A stretch of DNA of 50,418 nt from an uncultured Pseudomonadota bacterium (lineage in GTDB: Bacteria; Pseudomonadota; Gammaproteobacteria; Enterobacterales; Succinivibrionaceae): contig ONPL01000002.1 of assembly GCA_900319705.1 (NCBI GenBank), positions 1 through 50,418 on the forward strand. The letters are read 5' to 3'. Position numbers and translations under genes: made by a program. Positions 19,202-29,702 of the stretch are shown in pieces. Numbering within the stretch: position 1 is the first letter of the stretch; every line of letters begins with the position of its first letter. The notes under the pieces are model-generated. The model was not told the DNA's origin and ran no database searches. It was given only the letters and a program-made list of their open reading frames with translations.

Positions 19202-20137
19202 CTATGCGCTTACAACGGCAGGCGATATGAAGTCAATTGGAGTTCCGAGAACATCCGCATGTTCCTCACTTTTGAATGTTTTAACTTCATAGCATTCAGG
19301 ATGCGCCAGCAGTTCCCTGAGCATCTGGTTGTTCAGATGATGCCCTGTCTTGTAGGCTGAGAATCTGCCGAGCAGTACCTTGTTGCTCATGTAAAGATCA
19401 CCGATGCAGTCAAGCAGCTTATGCTTAACAAATTCATCTTCGTAGCGCAGACCGTCACTGTTAAGAACTCTGAACTCATCTAGAACCACAGCATTATCAA
19501 GAGAACCGCCCAGTGCCAGATTATGAGCATGCATGAACTCAACATCCTTCAGGAAACAGAAGGTTCGTGCGCTTGCAATGTCTGACTTGAAAAGCGAACC
19601 TGAGAAATCAACACTTACATGCTGCTTCTCCGGATCCATGGCAGGGTGTTTGAAATCAATGGTCAGATCAAGCTGCAGGCCGTTTGCACTCGGCTCAAGC
19701 ATTGCCCACTTCTCACCGTCTTCAACCCTGACCGGCTTGGTAATCTTGATAAACTGCTTCGGTGCAGCAAGTTCCTTGATGCCAACCTGTGACAGAAGAT
19801 AAACAAAAGGATAGGCACTTCCATCCATGATCGGGATTTCCGGGGCATTCACATCGATGTAGAGGTTGTCTATTCCCAGAGCAAACAGAGCAGCCTGAAG
19901 GTGCTCAATGGTGGAGATGCGAACTCCGGCCTCGTTCACCAGAGCTGTGCATAACTGGGTATCACGAACCGCGTCAGCTGTGCATTTAAATTCAACATTA
20001 GGCTCAAGATCTGTTCTCCTGTAGACAAGCCCGGTATTTTTCGGTGCAGGTCTGAAGTTAACAGTAACCTTTTTGCCGGAATGAAGGCCGATCCCTGTAA
20101 CAGAAATCGCTTTACCTAAAGTGCATTGCTTCAACAT
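19202..20137 (-). CDS. lpxC: UDP-3-O-acyl-N-acetylglucosamine deacetylase
   Basis: Committed step of lipid A synthesis: zinc-dependent deacetylation of UDP-3-O-acyl-GlcNAc. The ATG at 20137 (MLKQCTLGK) gives 311 residues, has AAGGA at a good distance and puts the zinc ligand of TIEHLQAA at His79, the same number as in E. coli. An ATG three codons earlier sits on the ribosome site and is less likely. The other ligands are His and Asp in [10 protein letters not shown], and the catalytic His is in TGHHLNNQ. The last 15 residues are variable; in E. coli the LpxC tail is the FtsH degradation signal. It lies directly downstream of ftsZ, as in most gammaproteobacteria. Confidence 0.97.
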   Translation of the reverse strand: MLKQCTLGKAISVTGIGLHSGKKVTVNFRPAPKNTGLVYRRTDLEPNVEFKCTADAVRDTQLCTALVNEAGVRISTIEHLQAALFALGIDNLYIDVNAPEIPIMDGSAYPFVYLLSQVGIKELAAPKQFIKITKPVRVEDGEKWAMLEPSANGLQLDLTIDFKHPAMDPEKQHVSVDFSGSLFKSDIASARTFCFLKDVEFMHAHNLALGGSLDNAVVLDEFRVLNSDGLRYEDEFVKHKLLDCIGDLYMSNKVLLGRFSAYKTGHHLNNQMLRELLAHPECYEVKTFKSEEHADVLGTPIDFISPAVVSA

Positions 20138-20166
20138 AGTTGCCATCCTTTTTTTGAATTTTGCAT

Positions 20167-20175
20167 ATTATATCA
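20167..20175 (-). promoter_or_regulatory. Extended -10 promoter of lpxC
   Basis: The minus strand again reads TGATATAAT, here 30 bases before the lpxC ATG in the ftsZ-lpxC gap. It would give a short leader holding the AAGGA site. The -35 region is poor. Confidence 0.5.
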
Positions 20176-20202
20176 CAAAATTTTATTTTGGATTCTTTAA
20201 TT

Positions 20203-21381
20203 TTAATCCGCCTGCTTTCTGAAAAATGCAGGAACATCGAGATTATCCTCATCAGAAAGACCTGCTTTAATGAACGGTGAATTATCACCTACAAGTTCAT
20301 CAGGATCGATATTGAGGATCTGATCCGGACTCATGAATGCAGTCTTGATGGCAGTTGGTTCGTCAGTCTTTTTGCCGATCCCTGTTGCGATCACAGTCAC
20401 TCTCAGTTCGCCTTCACCTTCAGGAACTTCAGGATCAGCCTCTTCACTGCTGTAGGTCAGACCTGAAATAATTTCTGCATCCGGATCTGCATATCCCTTG
20501 ATGGTCTGATTGATAAGTCCCAGTTCATCCATTCCCAGATCAAGCGGGGCTTCAACGTTAAGGAACACTGATGTTGCACCCTTGAGATCAACGTCATCAA
20601 GCAGAGGACATACGATAGCCTGCTGAACAGCCTCCTGCGCACGCTCAGGACCTTTGCCGACACCGATACCGATAATCGCCATTCCGCCGTTTTCCATGCA
20701 TCTTCTCAGATCATTAAAATCAAGATTGATATGACCTTCCTTCAACAGCGAACTTGAAATGCCCCTTACCGCCTTCAGCAACACATCATTGGCTTCTGCA
20801 AAAGCATTAAGTACGGTAACCTTCTTGCCGAGAACCTGCAGCAGTTTATCGTTAGGAACTACAATCAGCGTATCTGCATATTTTGCCAGTTCCTTGATAC
20901 CTTCCTCAGCATGCTGTGCACGTTTCTGACCTTCATAGGAGAAAGGTTTTGTAACAATCGCAATGGACAGAATTCCCAGTTCACGGGCAACCTGCGCCAC
21001 CACCGGAGCACCTCCGGTTCCGGTACCGCCGCCTTCACCGGCTGTAATGAAGATAATATGATTACCCATAATGGCATCACGGATCTTGTCAATATCCTCC
21101 TCCGCTGCAGCCTTACCCTTGGTAGGATCTGCACCGCAGCCCAGTCCGCCGGTCATCTTGCTGCCGATCTGAACCTTGACATCAGCTGTAGTCTTGTTCA
21201 GCGCCTGTGCATCAGTGTTGATACAGATGGTCTTAACTGCATCGATATGCGCCTTGACCATGTGTGATACAGCATTTCCGCCGCCACCGCCGATACCTAC
21301 AACAACCATATTAGGACGAAAATTTGATTCAGCCTCTGAGGATACTTCCGGAGTATCCAGCTCCACTCCCACAATACTCAT
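20203..21381 (-). CDS. ftsZ: Cell division protein FtsZ
   Basis: Tubulin-like GTPase that forms the Z ring. 392 residues. The nucleotide-binding glycine loop GGGTGTG lies at 117-123, about 10 residues further in than in E. coli because of a longer N-terminus. Other motifs are GGGGGNAVSHM, the T7-loop DFNDLR and the conserved tail LDVPAFFRKQAD, which binds FtsA and ZipA. GGAG precedes the ATG. It is the last gene of the dcw run, 44 bases after ftsA. Confidence 0.98.
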   Translation of the reverse strand: MSIVGVELDTPEVSSEAESNFRPNMVVVGIGGGGGNAVSHMVKAHIDAVKTICINTDAQALNKTTADVKVQIGSKMTGGLGCGADPTKGKAAAEEDIDKIRDAIMGNHIIFITAGEGGGTGTGGAPVVAQVARELGILSIAIVTKPFSYEGQKRAQHAEEGIKELAKYADTLIVVPNDKLLQVLGKKVTVLNAFAEANDVLLKAVRGISSSLLKEGHINLDFNDLRRCMENGGMAIIGIGVGKGPERAQEAVQQAIVCPLLDDVDLKGATSVFLNVEAPLDLGMDELGLINQTIKGYADPDAEIISGLTYSSEEADPEVPEGEGELRVTVIATGIGKKTDEPTAIKTAFMSPDQILNIDPDELVGDNSPFIKAGLSDEDNLDVPAFFRKQAD

Positions 21382-21425
21382 TTCAGAACTCCAATTCTAC
21401 TAAGTAATACTATAATGTGAAAAAA

Positions 21426-22685
21426 CTAATACATTTCCTTTAATTTTTTTAAAATCCCTTTAATCGACCACCACTTCCCGTTTCCGGAGGATTCCTGATC
21501 ACGGTATTCATGATTCTGACTGCCGTAGATCAGCAGGCCCACCACGGTGGAGAATTCAGGCTTGTTAACTATTTCAGTAAGCCCGTTGGTCACATTCGGC
21601 TGACCGATACGCACCGGACAGTTGAAAATCTCCTTTGCAAGTTCAAGCATGCCGTCCATTTTGGCACCGCCGCCGGTAAACACAATTCCGGCACCGAGCT
21701 GATATGATTTGTTTTTCTTTTCAAGTTCAACCTGCGCTTTCTTGATCCTCTGCTGCACGGTCTCAAGAAGTTCCTTATAGCGCGGATAAAGCACCTGAGG
21801 CAGCAGTGTCAGAGGAAGTGTACCCTCGGTTCCGCTCACAGATCTGATGGTAATTTTCTGCTTGTCCTGGTACTTCTTCAAATCCACCGTGCCGTAGTTA
21901 AGCTTCACCATTTCAGCAACAGACAGCGGAGTGCTGATGGTAACAGCAAGATCGTTGGTTGCATTGAATCCGGCATATGGGAACACATCTGAATAGCGCA
22001 GTGTTCCGTCAATAAACACCGAAATATCGATAGTGCCGGCCCCGATATCAACAAGACATACACCGATATCCTGTTCATCCTGGGAAAGAACGGATTTGGC
22101 AGAGGCAAGACCGCCGAAAACGAATGAATTGATTTTGATCCCGTTGACTTTCTCAATGCATTTTTCAAGATTTTTAGCGGTGTCGGCATGACATGCAATC
22201 AGATGCACAAAAGCCTCCAGCCGGTAACCTGTCATCCCGATCGGTTTCTTGATGCCCTGCTGATTGTCAATGGTATAGTTCTGCTCCACCACATGAAGCA
22301 GTTTGTTGCAGTCATCCGGCAGCTTTATATTCTGCGCATTATGTATGGCTTCTTCAATATCCTCCTGCTTCACATCATCAGAGATTGACACCATTCCTCG
22401 CTCGTTTTTGCATTTGATATGCTGTCCTGAAATCGAACAGTACACCGAATTAATCTGAATGTTTGAGGATGATTCAGCATTGTAGACAGCCTGTTTGATT
22501 GAGGAAACGACAGCCTCCACATCGGTAACACAGCCTCTTTTCATTCCTTTGGACTCGTGAGTACCAACTCCCAACACGTTAAGAGAGCGATCAGGCAAAA
22601 CCTCGGCAACCACAGCACGGACCGTACTGGTGCCTACATCAAGACCGACTACAAATTCGCTTTCACGTTCCTGCGTTTTAATCAT
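21426..22685 (-). CDS. ftsA: Cell division protein FtsA
   Basis: Actin-fold membrane tether that links FtsZ filaments to the inner membrane and recruits later division proteins. 419 residues. ATP-binding signatures are VGLDVGTSTVRAVVAEV near the N-terminus, CLVDIGAGTIDISVF near 215 and FTGGGAKMDGM near 345. The SHS2-type subdomain 1C follows the first signature. The last 15 residues (WWSIKGILKKLKEMY) form the amphipathic membrane-targeting helix. It lies between ftsQ and ftsZ in the standard order. Confidence 0.97.
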   Translation of the reverse strand: MIKTQERESEFVVGLDVGTSTVRAVVAEVLPDRSLNVLGVGTHESKGMKRGCVTDVEAVVSSIKQAVYNAESSSNIQINSVYCSISGQHIKCKNERGMVSISDDVKQEDIEEAIHNAQNIKLPDDCNKLLHVVEQNYTIDNQQGIKKPIGMTGYRLEAFVHLIACHADTAKNLEKCIEKVNGIKINSFVFGGLASAKSVLSQDEQDIGVCLVDIGAGTIDISVFIDGTLRYSDVFPYAGFNATNDLAVTISTPLSVAEMVKLNYGTVDLKKYQDKQKITIRSVSGTEGTLPLTLLPQVLYPRYKELLETVQQRIKKAQVELEKKNKSYQLGAGIVFTGGGAKMDGMLELAKEIFNCPVRIGQPNVTNGLTEIVNKPEFSTVVGLLIYGSQNHEYRDQESSGNGKWWSIKGILKKLKEMY

Positions 22686-22732
22686 GTACCTTAACCTGCC
22701 ATATATCTAATGCCGGATTTCTGTGCTTCCGT

Positions 22733-23557
22733 TCAGGAAGCATTTGAACCCGGTTCATTTTTCCAACCTATTGCCATTCCGTTATCATAACGGAGATCAA
22801 TGTATGAAATATTTACAAAATTCTTTCTAATCTGCGGATAAACCTTGGTAAATCTCTCAAGCCTCCGCTGAACCACACTCTTCGAATCCGGCTGATCTGC
22901 CTCCCCGTCACCGACCGCATCAATATTCTCACGGCCGAGCACAAGCTTAACACCGTTGTCCATGTACAGTTCCCAAGACTGACGCTCGGTAAGAACCAGT
23001 TTAGTAATTGCGCAGCCCACCGGCGACAGCAGGTCACGGAAACTCAGATAATTCTGATACATGTAGCCGGCTTTGGCTTCCGGACCATCCAGCATAACCA
23101 GATTTCCGAAAAACTCACCGTCCGGAGCCTCATAAACCCCCGAGTGTTCACTTAACAGTCTGTCATCTTTCCATCTTGCCACTGCGCGTTTTTCAGCAAC
23201 ATCAAGATACAGATAGGCAGGCCACTGTTTTCTCACCGAAACCGATTCCACCCACGGGATCGATTTTACAGTTTCCTGAATGGAGTCAACATCCAGTTTT
23301 ATAAAATTGTGCAACTGCCCGGAGTCAGTCAGCGCTGCGCTGATGCGGGCAATCTCAAGTTCATTGAGATTACCCCGGATCGACACTGTATCCACCGGAA
23401 GTGAATCACTGTCGTAGTAGTATTCCTTCAGCGCCATGAACACGGTTGTCAGAAAGGACATTACGATCAGAAAAAACACCAAGCCCAGCATATAGTTCAG
23501 ATCTATACGCCTGTTGTCCTGTAAACTTGTTTTCTCTACCGCATCAGCCAAAAACAT
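22733..23557 (-). CDS. ftsQ: Cell division protein FtsQ
   Basis: Bitopic divisome protein that recruits FtsB and FtsL. 274 residues. A basic cytoplasmic N-terminus is followed by one TM segment (about 23-43, LGLVFFLIVMSFLTTVFMAL). Then comes a POTRA domain (DTVSIRGNL to VRKQWPAYLYLDV, about 58-130) and the beta domain with ERQSWELYMDNGVKLVLGRE. Its ATG begins one base after the murC stop. In E. coli ddlB lies between murC and ftsQ; here it is missing. Confidence 0.93.
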   Translation of the reverse strand: MFLADAVEKTSLQDNRRIDLNYMLGLVFFLIVMSFLTTVFMALKEYYYDSDSLPVDTVSIRGNLNELEIARISAALTDSGQLHNFIKLDVDSIQETVKSIPWVESVSVRKQWPAYLYLDVAEKRAVARWKDDRLLSEHSGVYEAPDGEFFGNLVMLDGPEAKAGYMYQNYLSFRDLLSPVGCAITKLVLTERQSWELYMDNGVKLVLGRENIDAVGDGEADQPDSKSVVQRRLERFTKVYPQIRKNFVNISYIDLRYDNGMAIGWKNEPGSNAS

Positions 23558-23558
23558 A

Positions 23559-25028
23559 CTACTGTCCTGTATAGTTTTTCATACTTTCATAATTCAGTTT
23601 CATGCCAGCGAGCTTTTTGGCAATCATATTGATATTGCCGGCACCCTGGGTCAGCACGATGTCGCCTGGTTTTATCACACTGGCAAGAACTGACGGAACC
23701 TCATCAGGCTTTGCGACGAATATCGGATCAATCTTACCCCTCTGTCTGATTGAGCGGCACAGAGATCTTCCGTCCGCACCGGGGATCGGATCTTCACCGG
23801 CAGCATACACATCAAGCAGGATCAGCGCATCCACTCTGCTCAGAACTTCAACAAAATCATCATACAGATCTCTTGTTCTGGTATATCTGTGCGGCTGGAA
23901 GATCATAACCAGGCGGCGATCGCCCCATCCGTTGCGTACAGCCTTGATCGTAGCCTTAACCTCGCTAGGGTGATGTCCGTAGTCATCCACCAGCTTGACG
24001 GTAAGCTGATCGGTCTCGCTGAGTTTGAATTCCCCGTACTGTTCGAATCTTCTTCCCACACCCTGGAAACTGGCAAGAGCAGTCAGAATATCACGATCAT
24101 CAATTCCGTCATCCGTTGCCACAGCAATAGCTGCAGCGGCATTAAGCGCCATGTGAATGCCGGGCAGTGCAAGTTTAACATCCAGCAGACTGCCGTCGGT
24201 CTTTCTGACCTTGAATGAGGAATGATCCTGTTCCTGTTTGAAATCGATTACCTGAATGTCAGCCTCTTCGGACTGGCCGTATGTCAGCACGGCTCTGCCG
24301 ATTTTCTGAATAATCGACTTAACCACCGGATCATCGATACAAACCACAGCAAGACCGTAGAACGGAAGGTTGTGCAGAAAATCAACAAAAGTTGATTTAA
24401 GCTTGCTGAAGTCACCGTCATATGTTCCCATATGATCAGCCTCTATATTCGTAACAACGCTTACCATCGGCTGAAGGTGAAGAAACGAAGCATCTGACTC
24501 ATCAGCTTCAGCAATAAGATATTTACCCTGTCCGAGACGGGCATTTGAACCGGAGCTGTTCAGAAGACCGCCGATAACATAGGTCGGATCCCTGCCGGCC
24601 TGGGCATAGATACTGGCAATCAGACTTGTGGTAGTGGTTTTGCCGTGGGTACCTGCAATCGCTATTCCGTGGCGGTATCTCATCAGTTCAGCCAGCATTT
24701 CTGCTCTTTTAACCACCGGTATACGCAGTTCCTTGGCAGCCACATACTCAGGATTCTTTTTCTTGATGGCTGATGATACCACAACAACACTGGCACCCTT
24801 CACGTTGTTCGCGTCATGACCGATAAAAATTGTAGCACCGAGAGATTTGAGGTGTTCAGTAACAGGATTGCTGTTTAAATCGGAACCGGTAATTTCATAA
24901 CCCTCGTTAACAAGAACTTCGGCTATACCGCACATTCCCGCACCGCCGATACCGATGAAATGGATCCGCTTCACTCTTCTCATTTCCGGTACGGAAGCTC
25001 TTATTTTTAGTGTTTCTACATTTGCCAC
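23559..25028 (-). CDS. murC: UDP-N-acetylmuramate--L-alanine ligase
   Basis: Adds L-alanine to UDP-MurNAc, the first amino acid of the stem peptide. The GTG at 25028, 7 bases after AAGGA, gives 489 residues (E. coli 491) and the expected N-terminus, with [20 protein letters not shown] soon after the start. A longer frame from 25124 would overlap murG by over 70 bases and lacks family sequence. Further motifs are the ATP loop [18 protein letters not shown] and the [13 protein letters not shown] block. It begins 22 bases after murG. Confidence 0.97.
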   Translation of the reverse strand: MANVETLKIRASVPEMRRVKRIHFIGIGGAGMCGIAEVLVNEGYEITGSDLNSNPVTEHLKSLGATIFIGHDANNVKGASVVVVSSAIKKKNPEYVAAKELRIPVVKRAEMLAELMRYRHGIAIAGTHGKTTTTSLIASIYAQAGRDPTYVIGGLLNSSGSNARLGQGKYLIAEADESDASFLHLQPMVSVVTNIEADHMGTYDGDFSKLKSTFVDFLHNLPFYGLAVVCIDDPVVKSIIQKIGRAVLTYGQSEEADIQVIDFKQEQDHSSFKVRKTDGSLLDVKLALPGIHMALNAAAAIAVATDDGIDDRDILTALASFQGVGRRFEQYGEFKLSETDQLTVKLVDDYGHHPSEVKATIKAVRNGWGDRRLVMIFQPHRYTRTRDLYDDFVEVLSRVDALILLDVYAAGEDPIPGADGRSLCRSIRQRGKIDPIFVAKPDEVPSVLASVIKPGDIVLTQGAGNINMIAKKLAGMKLNYESMKNYTGQ

Positions 25029-25050
25029 GATTAAATCCTTCTGTAATAAA

Positions 25051-26121
25051 TTACTTTTCTGCCAGCTTCTGGCAGTAATTGGCAACCTTTTCGGTCGCAT
25101 CCAGAATAGCCACATCCCTTGCATTTCTGGACATTTCGGTAATCAAAGCCGGATCTGCAATATACTTATCCAGAATACTGCACAGATTCTGCTCATTAAA
25201 ATCCTTCTGTGCCACCAAAACCGCTGCATCAGCCTGCACCAGACTCTGTGCATTCTTGGTCTGGTGATCGTCAACTGCACTCGGAAGAGGCACGAAAATG
25301 GCCATTTTATGGGCCGCCGCAATTTCTGCCACCGTGAGAGCTCCTGCCCGGCAGATCACTATATCTGCCCAGGTGTATGCATCGGCCATGTCATCTATAA
25401 ACTCAAGCACTTCAACACGATCAGTACACTTGAGTTCTTCATAGAGTTTCTGGGTCTTCTCGCGGTTTCCGCGTCCGGTCTGGTGCTTTACCTCTATATT
25501 TTCATACCTGGCGAAAATCGCAGGAAGGGTTTCATTGAACACCATCGCCCCCAGGGATCCTCCAACAACCAGGATCCTTATTTTACGATCTTCAATTGCC
25601 TCAATCGGAAACTGTGAAATCGCTGCGATTTCATCACGGATCGGATTACCGACCACATTTGATTTCTTATATGCCAGGTTATTCGGGAAACCAAGACATA
25701 CCACTGTGGCAAAATTTGCCAGGATCCTGTTCGTAAGCCCTGCTGCCGCGTTCTGCTCATGCAGAACCAGAGGAACATGACTGAGCCATGCCGCAACACC
25801 GCCAGGACCTGAAGCGTATCCACCCATGCCGAGAACCACGTCAGGTTTAAAATCGCGGACAATCCTGCGTGCCTGGGCAACAGCCCTGATAATTTTGAAC
25901 GGAGCCAGCAGTTTCCTCAGAAGCCCGTTTCTCCGGACGCCCTGAATATCAATAAAGGCAATTTCAAAGCCGTGCTGCGGTACCAGTCGGGCTTCCATGC
26001 GCTCTTTTGTTCCGAGCCACAGCACATCCCAGTCACGATCGCTAAGATATTTTGCAACCGCCAGTCCCGGAAACACATGACCGCCGGTACCTCCGGCCAT
26101 AATCAATATTTTCTTACGCAT
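25051..26121 (-). CDS. murG: Lipid II synthase MurG
   Basis: Peripheral inner-membrane GT28 glycosyltransferase that adds GlcNAc to lipid I to make lipid II. 356 residues from the ATG at 26121; a TTG two codons earlier lies too close to AGGA. The N-terminal glycine loop [10 protein letters not shown] is at 10-19, [11 protein letters not shown] near 100, the second loop VVGGSLGA near 190 and the UDP-GlcNAc site [16 protein letters not shown] near 265. It lies 11 bases after ftsW. Confidence 0.97.
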   Translation of the reverse strand: MRKKILIMAGGTGGHVFPGLAVAKYLSDRDWDVLWLGTKERMEARLVPQHGFEIAFIDIQGVRRNGLLRKLLAPFKIIRAVAQARRIVRDFKPDVVLGMGGYASGPGGVAAWLSHVPLVLHEQNAAAGLTNRILANFATVVCLGFPNNLAYKKSNVVGNPIRDEIAAISQFPIEAIEDRKIRILVVGGSLGAMVFNETLPAIFARYENIEVKHQTGRGNREKTQKLYEELKCTDRVEVLEFIDDMADAYTWADIVICRAGALTVAEIAAAHKMAIFVPLPSAVDDHQTKNAQSLVQADAAVLVAQKDFNEQNLCSILDKYIADPALITEMSRNARDVAILDATEKVANYCQKLAEK

Positions 26122-26132
26122 TATCAATATTC

Positions 26133-27290
26133 CTATGAACTTTCTTTATGCTGCCTTTTCAATCTGAACTCATAATCAAGTTTCAACACTGCAGCCAGTG
26201 ACGCCATCATGATCATCATACTTGAACCGCCGTAGCTGATGAGGGGAAGCGTCAACCCCTTGGTCGGAAGCATTCCTGAAGCCGCACCGACATTAATCAC
26301 GGTCTGAATGGCAATCATGAGACCGACTCCGAAACTTACATAACCGCTGAACAGCTCTCCCGCCTTGAGGAACCGGCGGCTTATTATAAACAGGCGCCAT
26401 ACCAGCCACATTTCCAGAAGAATAACCACACAGACACCGACAAAACCGAACTCCTCGCCTAGGATCGCAAAAACGAAATCTGTATGTGCCTCAGGCAGAT
26501 ATTCCATCTTCTGCACACTGTTGCCGAGACCTTCTCCAAACAATCCGCCTCTTCCGAATGCCATCAGAGACTGAGTAAGCTGGTATCCCTTGCCGAACGG
26601 ATTGGCCCACGGATCCAGGAAAGTTGTCAGTCTAACCAGGCGGTACGAGGCAAAAAAAGCAAAAGAGATCATAAAAGCTACTGTCACCGCGGCACCGGCA
26701 ATATAACTGACCAGATGTGCACCTCCGATAAACAGAAGCCCGAGCATTATTCCGAACATCACCACCGCCGAACCGTAATCAGGCTGCAGCAGGAGCAGTC
26801 CCACAATAACACCGAACATTACCAGCTGCTTTACAAAAGCCCTGAGCTTTTTGGTTACCTCCTCACGTTTGCGGGTCAGAAAACTCGACAGATATATAAT
26901 CCAGCAGAACTTCATAATTTCAGAAGGCTGAATATTCATACCTCCAAGCCTGATCCATCTTTTTGCACGGTTTATTTCTGTTCCTACCGCCAATACCAGC
27001 AGAAGGCAGACAATACCGAACAGTAGCAGCTGAAGGTTGTATTTTTTATATACCTCCCCCGGTATGAACAGAACTGTAAATCCAGTGAAGAGGCCGATAC
27101 CAAGAGCAATCAGATCTCTTTTCCCGTAAAAAAACAGATCGTCAAATTTGTTTGACGCCTGGGTTATTGAGGACGAAAATATCATGATAAACCCGATACA
27201 GCACAGCGTAAGCGCCAGAAAAACTATCTGACGGTCATACATCGGCCGGCGATCGGTTGCAATCAACTTGTCCTTCAGAAAACTCAGCAT
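26133..27290 (-). CDS. ftsW: Septal peptidoglycan glycosyltransferase FtsW
   Basis: SEDS-family polymerase that works with FtsI to make septal glycan from lipid II. 385 residues with about ten TM segments. SEDS signatures are NRAKRWIRLGGMNIQPSEIMK, QPDYGSAVVMFGI, the catalytic-loop region EGLGNSVQKMEYLPEAHTDFVFAILGEE and GLTLPLISYGGSSM near the C-terminus. Its start overlaps the murD end by 7 bases. Confidence 0.97.
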   Translation of the reverse strand: MLSFLKDKLIATDRRPMYDRQIVFLALTLCCIGFIMIFSSSITQASNKFDDLFFYGKRDLIALGIGLFTGFTVLFIPGEVYKKYNLQLLLFGIVCLLLVLAVGTEINRAKRWIRLGGMNIQPSEIMKFCWIIYLSSFLTRKREEVTKKLRAFVKQLVMFGVIVGLLLLQPDYGSAVVMFGIMLGLLFIGGAHLVSYIAGAAVTVAFMISFAFFASYRLVRLTTFLDPWANPFGKGYQLTQSLMAFGRGGLFGEGLGNSVQKMEYLPEAHTDFVFAILGEEFGFVGVCVVILLEMWLVWRLFIISRRFLKAGELFSGYVSFGVGLMIAIQTVINVGAASGMLPTKGLTLPLISYGGSSMMIMMASLAAVLKLDYEFRLKRQHKESS

Positions 27291-28606
27291 TTTTCAGACT
27301 CTAATTTTTTTACCAGTGAAACAAACACGTCTCCGCGTTCTTCAAAATTCTTAAACATGTCCATACTTGCACATGCAGGAGCCAATAATACCACATCCCC
27401 CGGCTTTGCATTCATATAAGCCTTGCGAAGTGCATCCTCCATATCGGTTGCACTTACCGCATTGTCCCCGAGAACCAGCAAATCTTTGGCATCACGGCCG
27501 AAGCAGTACATTTCTTTTATTCTGCCTTTAAGCAGTTCCCCGATCGGTGCAAAATTCTGCCCTTTTCCGATCCCCCCGGCCAGAAGATACAGATCTCCCC
27601 TGGTTACACTCGCAAGTCCGTCAACTGCAGCCAGTGTAGATCCTACATTGGTAGCCTTGGAATCGTTGTAATATCTGACTCCGTTGATTTCTGCAACAAA
27701 CTGACAGCGGTGCTCGAGCCCGGTAAATGTTCTCAGAGTTTCAATCTGAGCTTCCTCGCTGATCCCTACAACATCAGCAAGTGCCATGGCTGCAAGAGCA
27801 TTCATCTGGTTGTGCTTGCCGGCTATTTTCATTTCAGCGGCATCCATTACCAGACGGCCGAACTTGGCGAGGTAGGTATGTCCGGCTTCACGGATCAGAC
27901 CGTACTCACGTTCATCGTCGCCGAAACTTACCCTGGCGACACTTTCATCCCTAGGGAACGTTCTTGGATCAAAACGGTTGTAGATTACGTGGCAGGCATT
28001 GTTATAAATAATGTGTTTTGCCTGTGCATATTTCTCTATATCAAATTCATAACGATCCATATGATCTTCGGTTACATTCAGGATGGTACAGCCGGCAGCA
28101 TGCAGACTCCTGGTAGTTTCAAGCTGGAAGGATGACAGTTCAAGCACATAGAGTTTTGCCGGTTCCTTCAACAGTTCCAGTGCCGGAACACCGATATTTC
28201 CGCCGACTCCAACCCGAATCCCGGCATTTTTTGCCATCAGGCCCACCAGAGTGGTCACTGTACTTTTACCGTTAGCCCCTGTTATTCCTATAACAGGCTC
28301 ATTAACCTCGCGGACAAAAAGTTCAATATCGCCGATAACCTCAACGCCCTTGTCAATTGCAGCCTTGATTGCAGGAGTATACAAAGGGACCCCGGGGCCT
28401 ACCACAAGAGTTCTGGCGGCACAGAATTCTTCTGTAAAAAGTGAAAAATCTCCGCTCTTGAAAACAACGTTCTGCGGCAGTTTATCCTTCAGCGGCGGAT
28501 TATCCCTGGAATCAACAACCATTGGAACAATACCCTTACCCAGTAAATAGTCAACTGCAGCCAAATTGCTCTTGCCCAGTCCTACAACAATGTATTCATT
28601 AGCCAT
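27284..28606 (-). CDS. murD: UDP-N-acetylmuramoyl-L-alanine--D-glutamate ligase
   Basis: Adds D-glutamate to the stem peptide. 440 residues (E. coli 438). The N-terminal uracil-binding domain starts VVGLGKSNLAAVDYL; the ATP loop is GITGANGKSTVTT near 110; LELSSFQLE, LNVTEDHMDRY and YYNDSKATN are family motifs. It sits between mraY and ftsW with short spacing, in the order of the canonical cluster. Confidence 0.97.
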   Translation of the reverse strand: MANEYIVVGLGKSNLAAVDYLLGKGIVPMVVDSRDNPPLKDKLPQNVVFKSGDFSLFTEEFCAARTLVVGPGVPLYTPAIKAAIDKGVEVIGDIELFVREVNEPVIGITGANGKSTVTTLVGLMAKNAGIRVGVGGNIGVPALELLKEPAKLYVLELSSFQLETTRSLHAAGCTILNVTEDHMDRYEFDIEKYAQAKHIIYNNACHVIYNRFDPRTFPRDESVARVSFGDDEREYGLIREAGHTYLAKFGRLVMDAAEMKIAGKHNQMNALAAMALADVVGISEEAQIETLRTFTGLEHRCQFVAEINGVRYYNDSKATNVGSTLAAVDGLASVTRGDLYLLAGGIGKGQNFAPIGELLKGRIKEMYCFGRDAKDLLVLGDNAVSATDMEDALRKAYMNAKPGDVVLLAPACASMDMFKNFEERGDVFVSLVKKLESEKC

Positions 28607-28619
28607 TTCAAATCTCGTT

Positions 28620-29702
28620 TTATCTTAACTTCAAGGTTACCAAACCCAACAGAACCAGAACAAAAGTAATGATCCAGAATCTTACAATAACACGCGGTTC
28701 CGGCCATCCGCCAAGTTCAAAATGATGATGGATCGGAGCCATTCTGAAAATTCTCTCTCCTCTGAGTTTGAAGGAGCCGACCTGCAGAATCACTGACAGA
28801 GTCTCCATAACAAATACGCCGCCCATAATAAACAGCAGGAATTCCTGTCTTACCAGCACTGCGATCACTCCGAGCAGTGCACCAAGAGTCAGGGAACCTA
28901 CATCTCCCATAAACACCAGTGCCGGATAGGTGTTAAACCACAGGAAACCGATTGCAGCACCGACCACCGCCGTGCACACAACCACTATTTCCGAAGCTCC
29001 TACAATATATGGGATATTCAGATATGCAGCATAGTTGACATTACTTGTGACCCAGGCAACCAGACCGAGTGCAGCAGCAACCAAGGCGGTAGGAACAATC
29101 GCCAGACCGTCCAGGCCGTCGGTCAGATTCACCGCATTGGATGAACCTACGATTACCACATATACAAAAGGAATGAACAGAAGCCCCAAATCAGGCATAA
29201 AGTTCTTGAAGAACGGTACCACCAGGGTTGTTTCATTCGCAGAAGGCGCGTAAAAATAAAGAAAAGTACCGATGGACAGTGCAAACAGGGACTGCCAGAA
29301 CATTTTCCATCTTGGTGAAAGGCCCTTGGTATTGTGTCGTGTAATTTTCCAGTAATCATCGATAAATCCGATGGAACCGAACGCAATGGTTGCAAAAATC
29401 ACAATCCATACATATACACTGCGCAGATCCGCCCACAGCAGGACAGAAACCAGAATAGATCCGAGGATCATTACACCGCCCATGGTCGGTGTTCCGGTTT
29501 TGGCCAGATGGGACTGCGGTCCGTCGGTTCTTACAACCTGTCCGTATTTAAGTTTGTGCAGTTCTGCAATAACCTTAGGTCCGACCAGCAGGGAAATTAC
29601 CATAGTGGTCAGAATCGCCATTACCGCACGAAACGAAAGATATGAAACAACATTGAATACAGTCAGATATTTTGTCAACCATTCTGAAAGAAGAACTAGC
29701 AT
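28620..29702 (-). CDS. mraY: Phospho-N-acetylmuramoyl-pentapeptide transferase
   Basis: Ten-TM inner-membrane enzyme that transfers phospho-MurNAc-pentapeptide to undecaprenyl phosphate, making lipid I. 360 residues, the same as E. coli. Active-site blocks are [28 protein letters not shown] and the basic [14 protein letters not shown] motif near the C-terminus. The ATG overlaps the murF end by 7 bases, with AAGGA placed inside murF, suggesting coupled translation. Confidence 0.98.
   Translation of the reverse strand: MLVLLSEWLTKYLTVFNVVSYLSFRAVMAILTTMVISLLVGPKVIAELHKLKYGQVVRTDGPQSHLAKTGTPTMGGVMILGSILVSVLLWADLRSVYVWIVIFATIAFGSIGFIDDYWKITRHNTKGLSPRWKMFWQSLFALSIGTFLYFYAPSANETTLVVPFFKNFMPDLGLLFIPFVYVVIVGSSNAVNLTDGLDGLAIVPTALVAAALGLVAWVTSNVNYAAYLNIPYIVGASEIVVVCTAVVGAAIGFLWFNTYPALVFMGDVGSLTLGALLGVIAVLVRQEFLLFIMGGVFVMETLSVILQVGSFKLRGERIFRMAPIHHHFELGGWPEPRVIVRFWIITFVLVLLGLVTLKLR

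Noticed and set aside
21394..21421. Promoter-like TTCACA-N16-TAGAAT before ftsZ
   Set aside because: The start point would fall at or after the ftsZ ribosome site, leaving almost no leader, so it cannot be a normal promoter for ftsZ.
25029..25124. Longer MurC start
   Set aside because: It would overlap murG by 74 bases and lacks a ribosome site; the GTG at 25028 has AAGGA and gives the normal length.
24955..25617. Plus-strand open frame of 220 codons
   Set aside because: It runs antisense to the murC start and murG; both real genes have full motifs.
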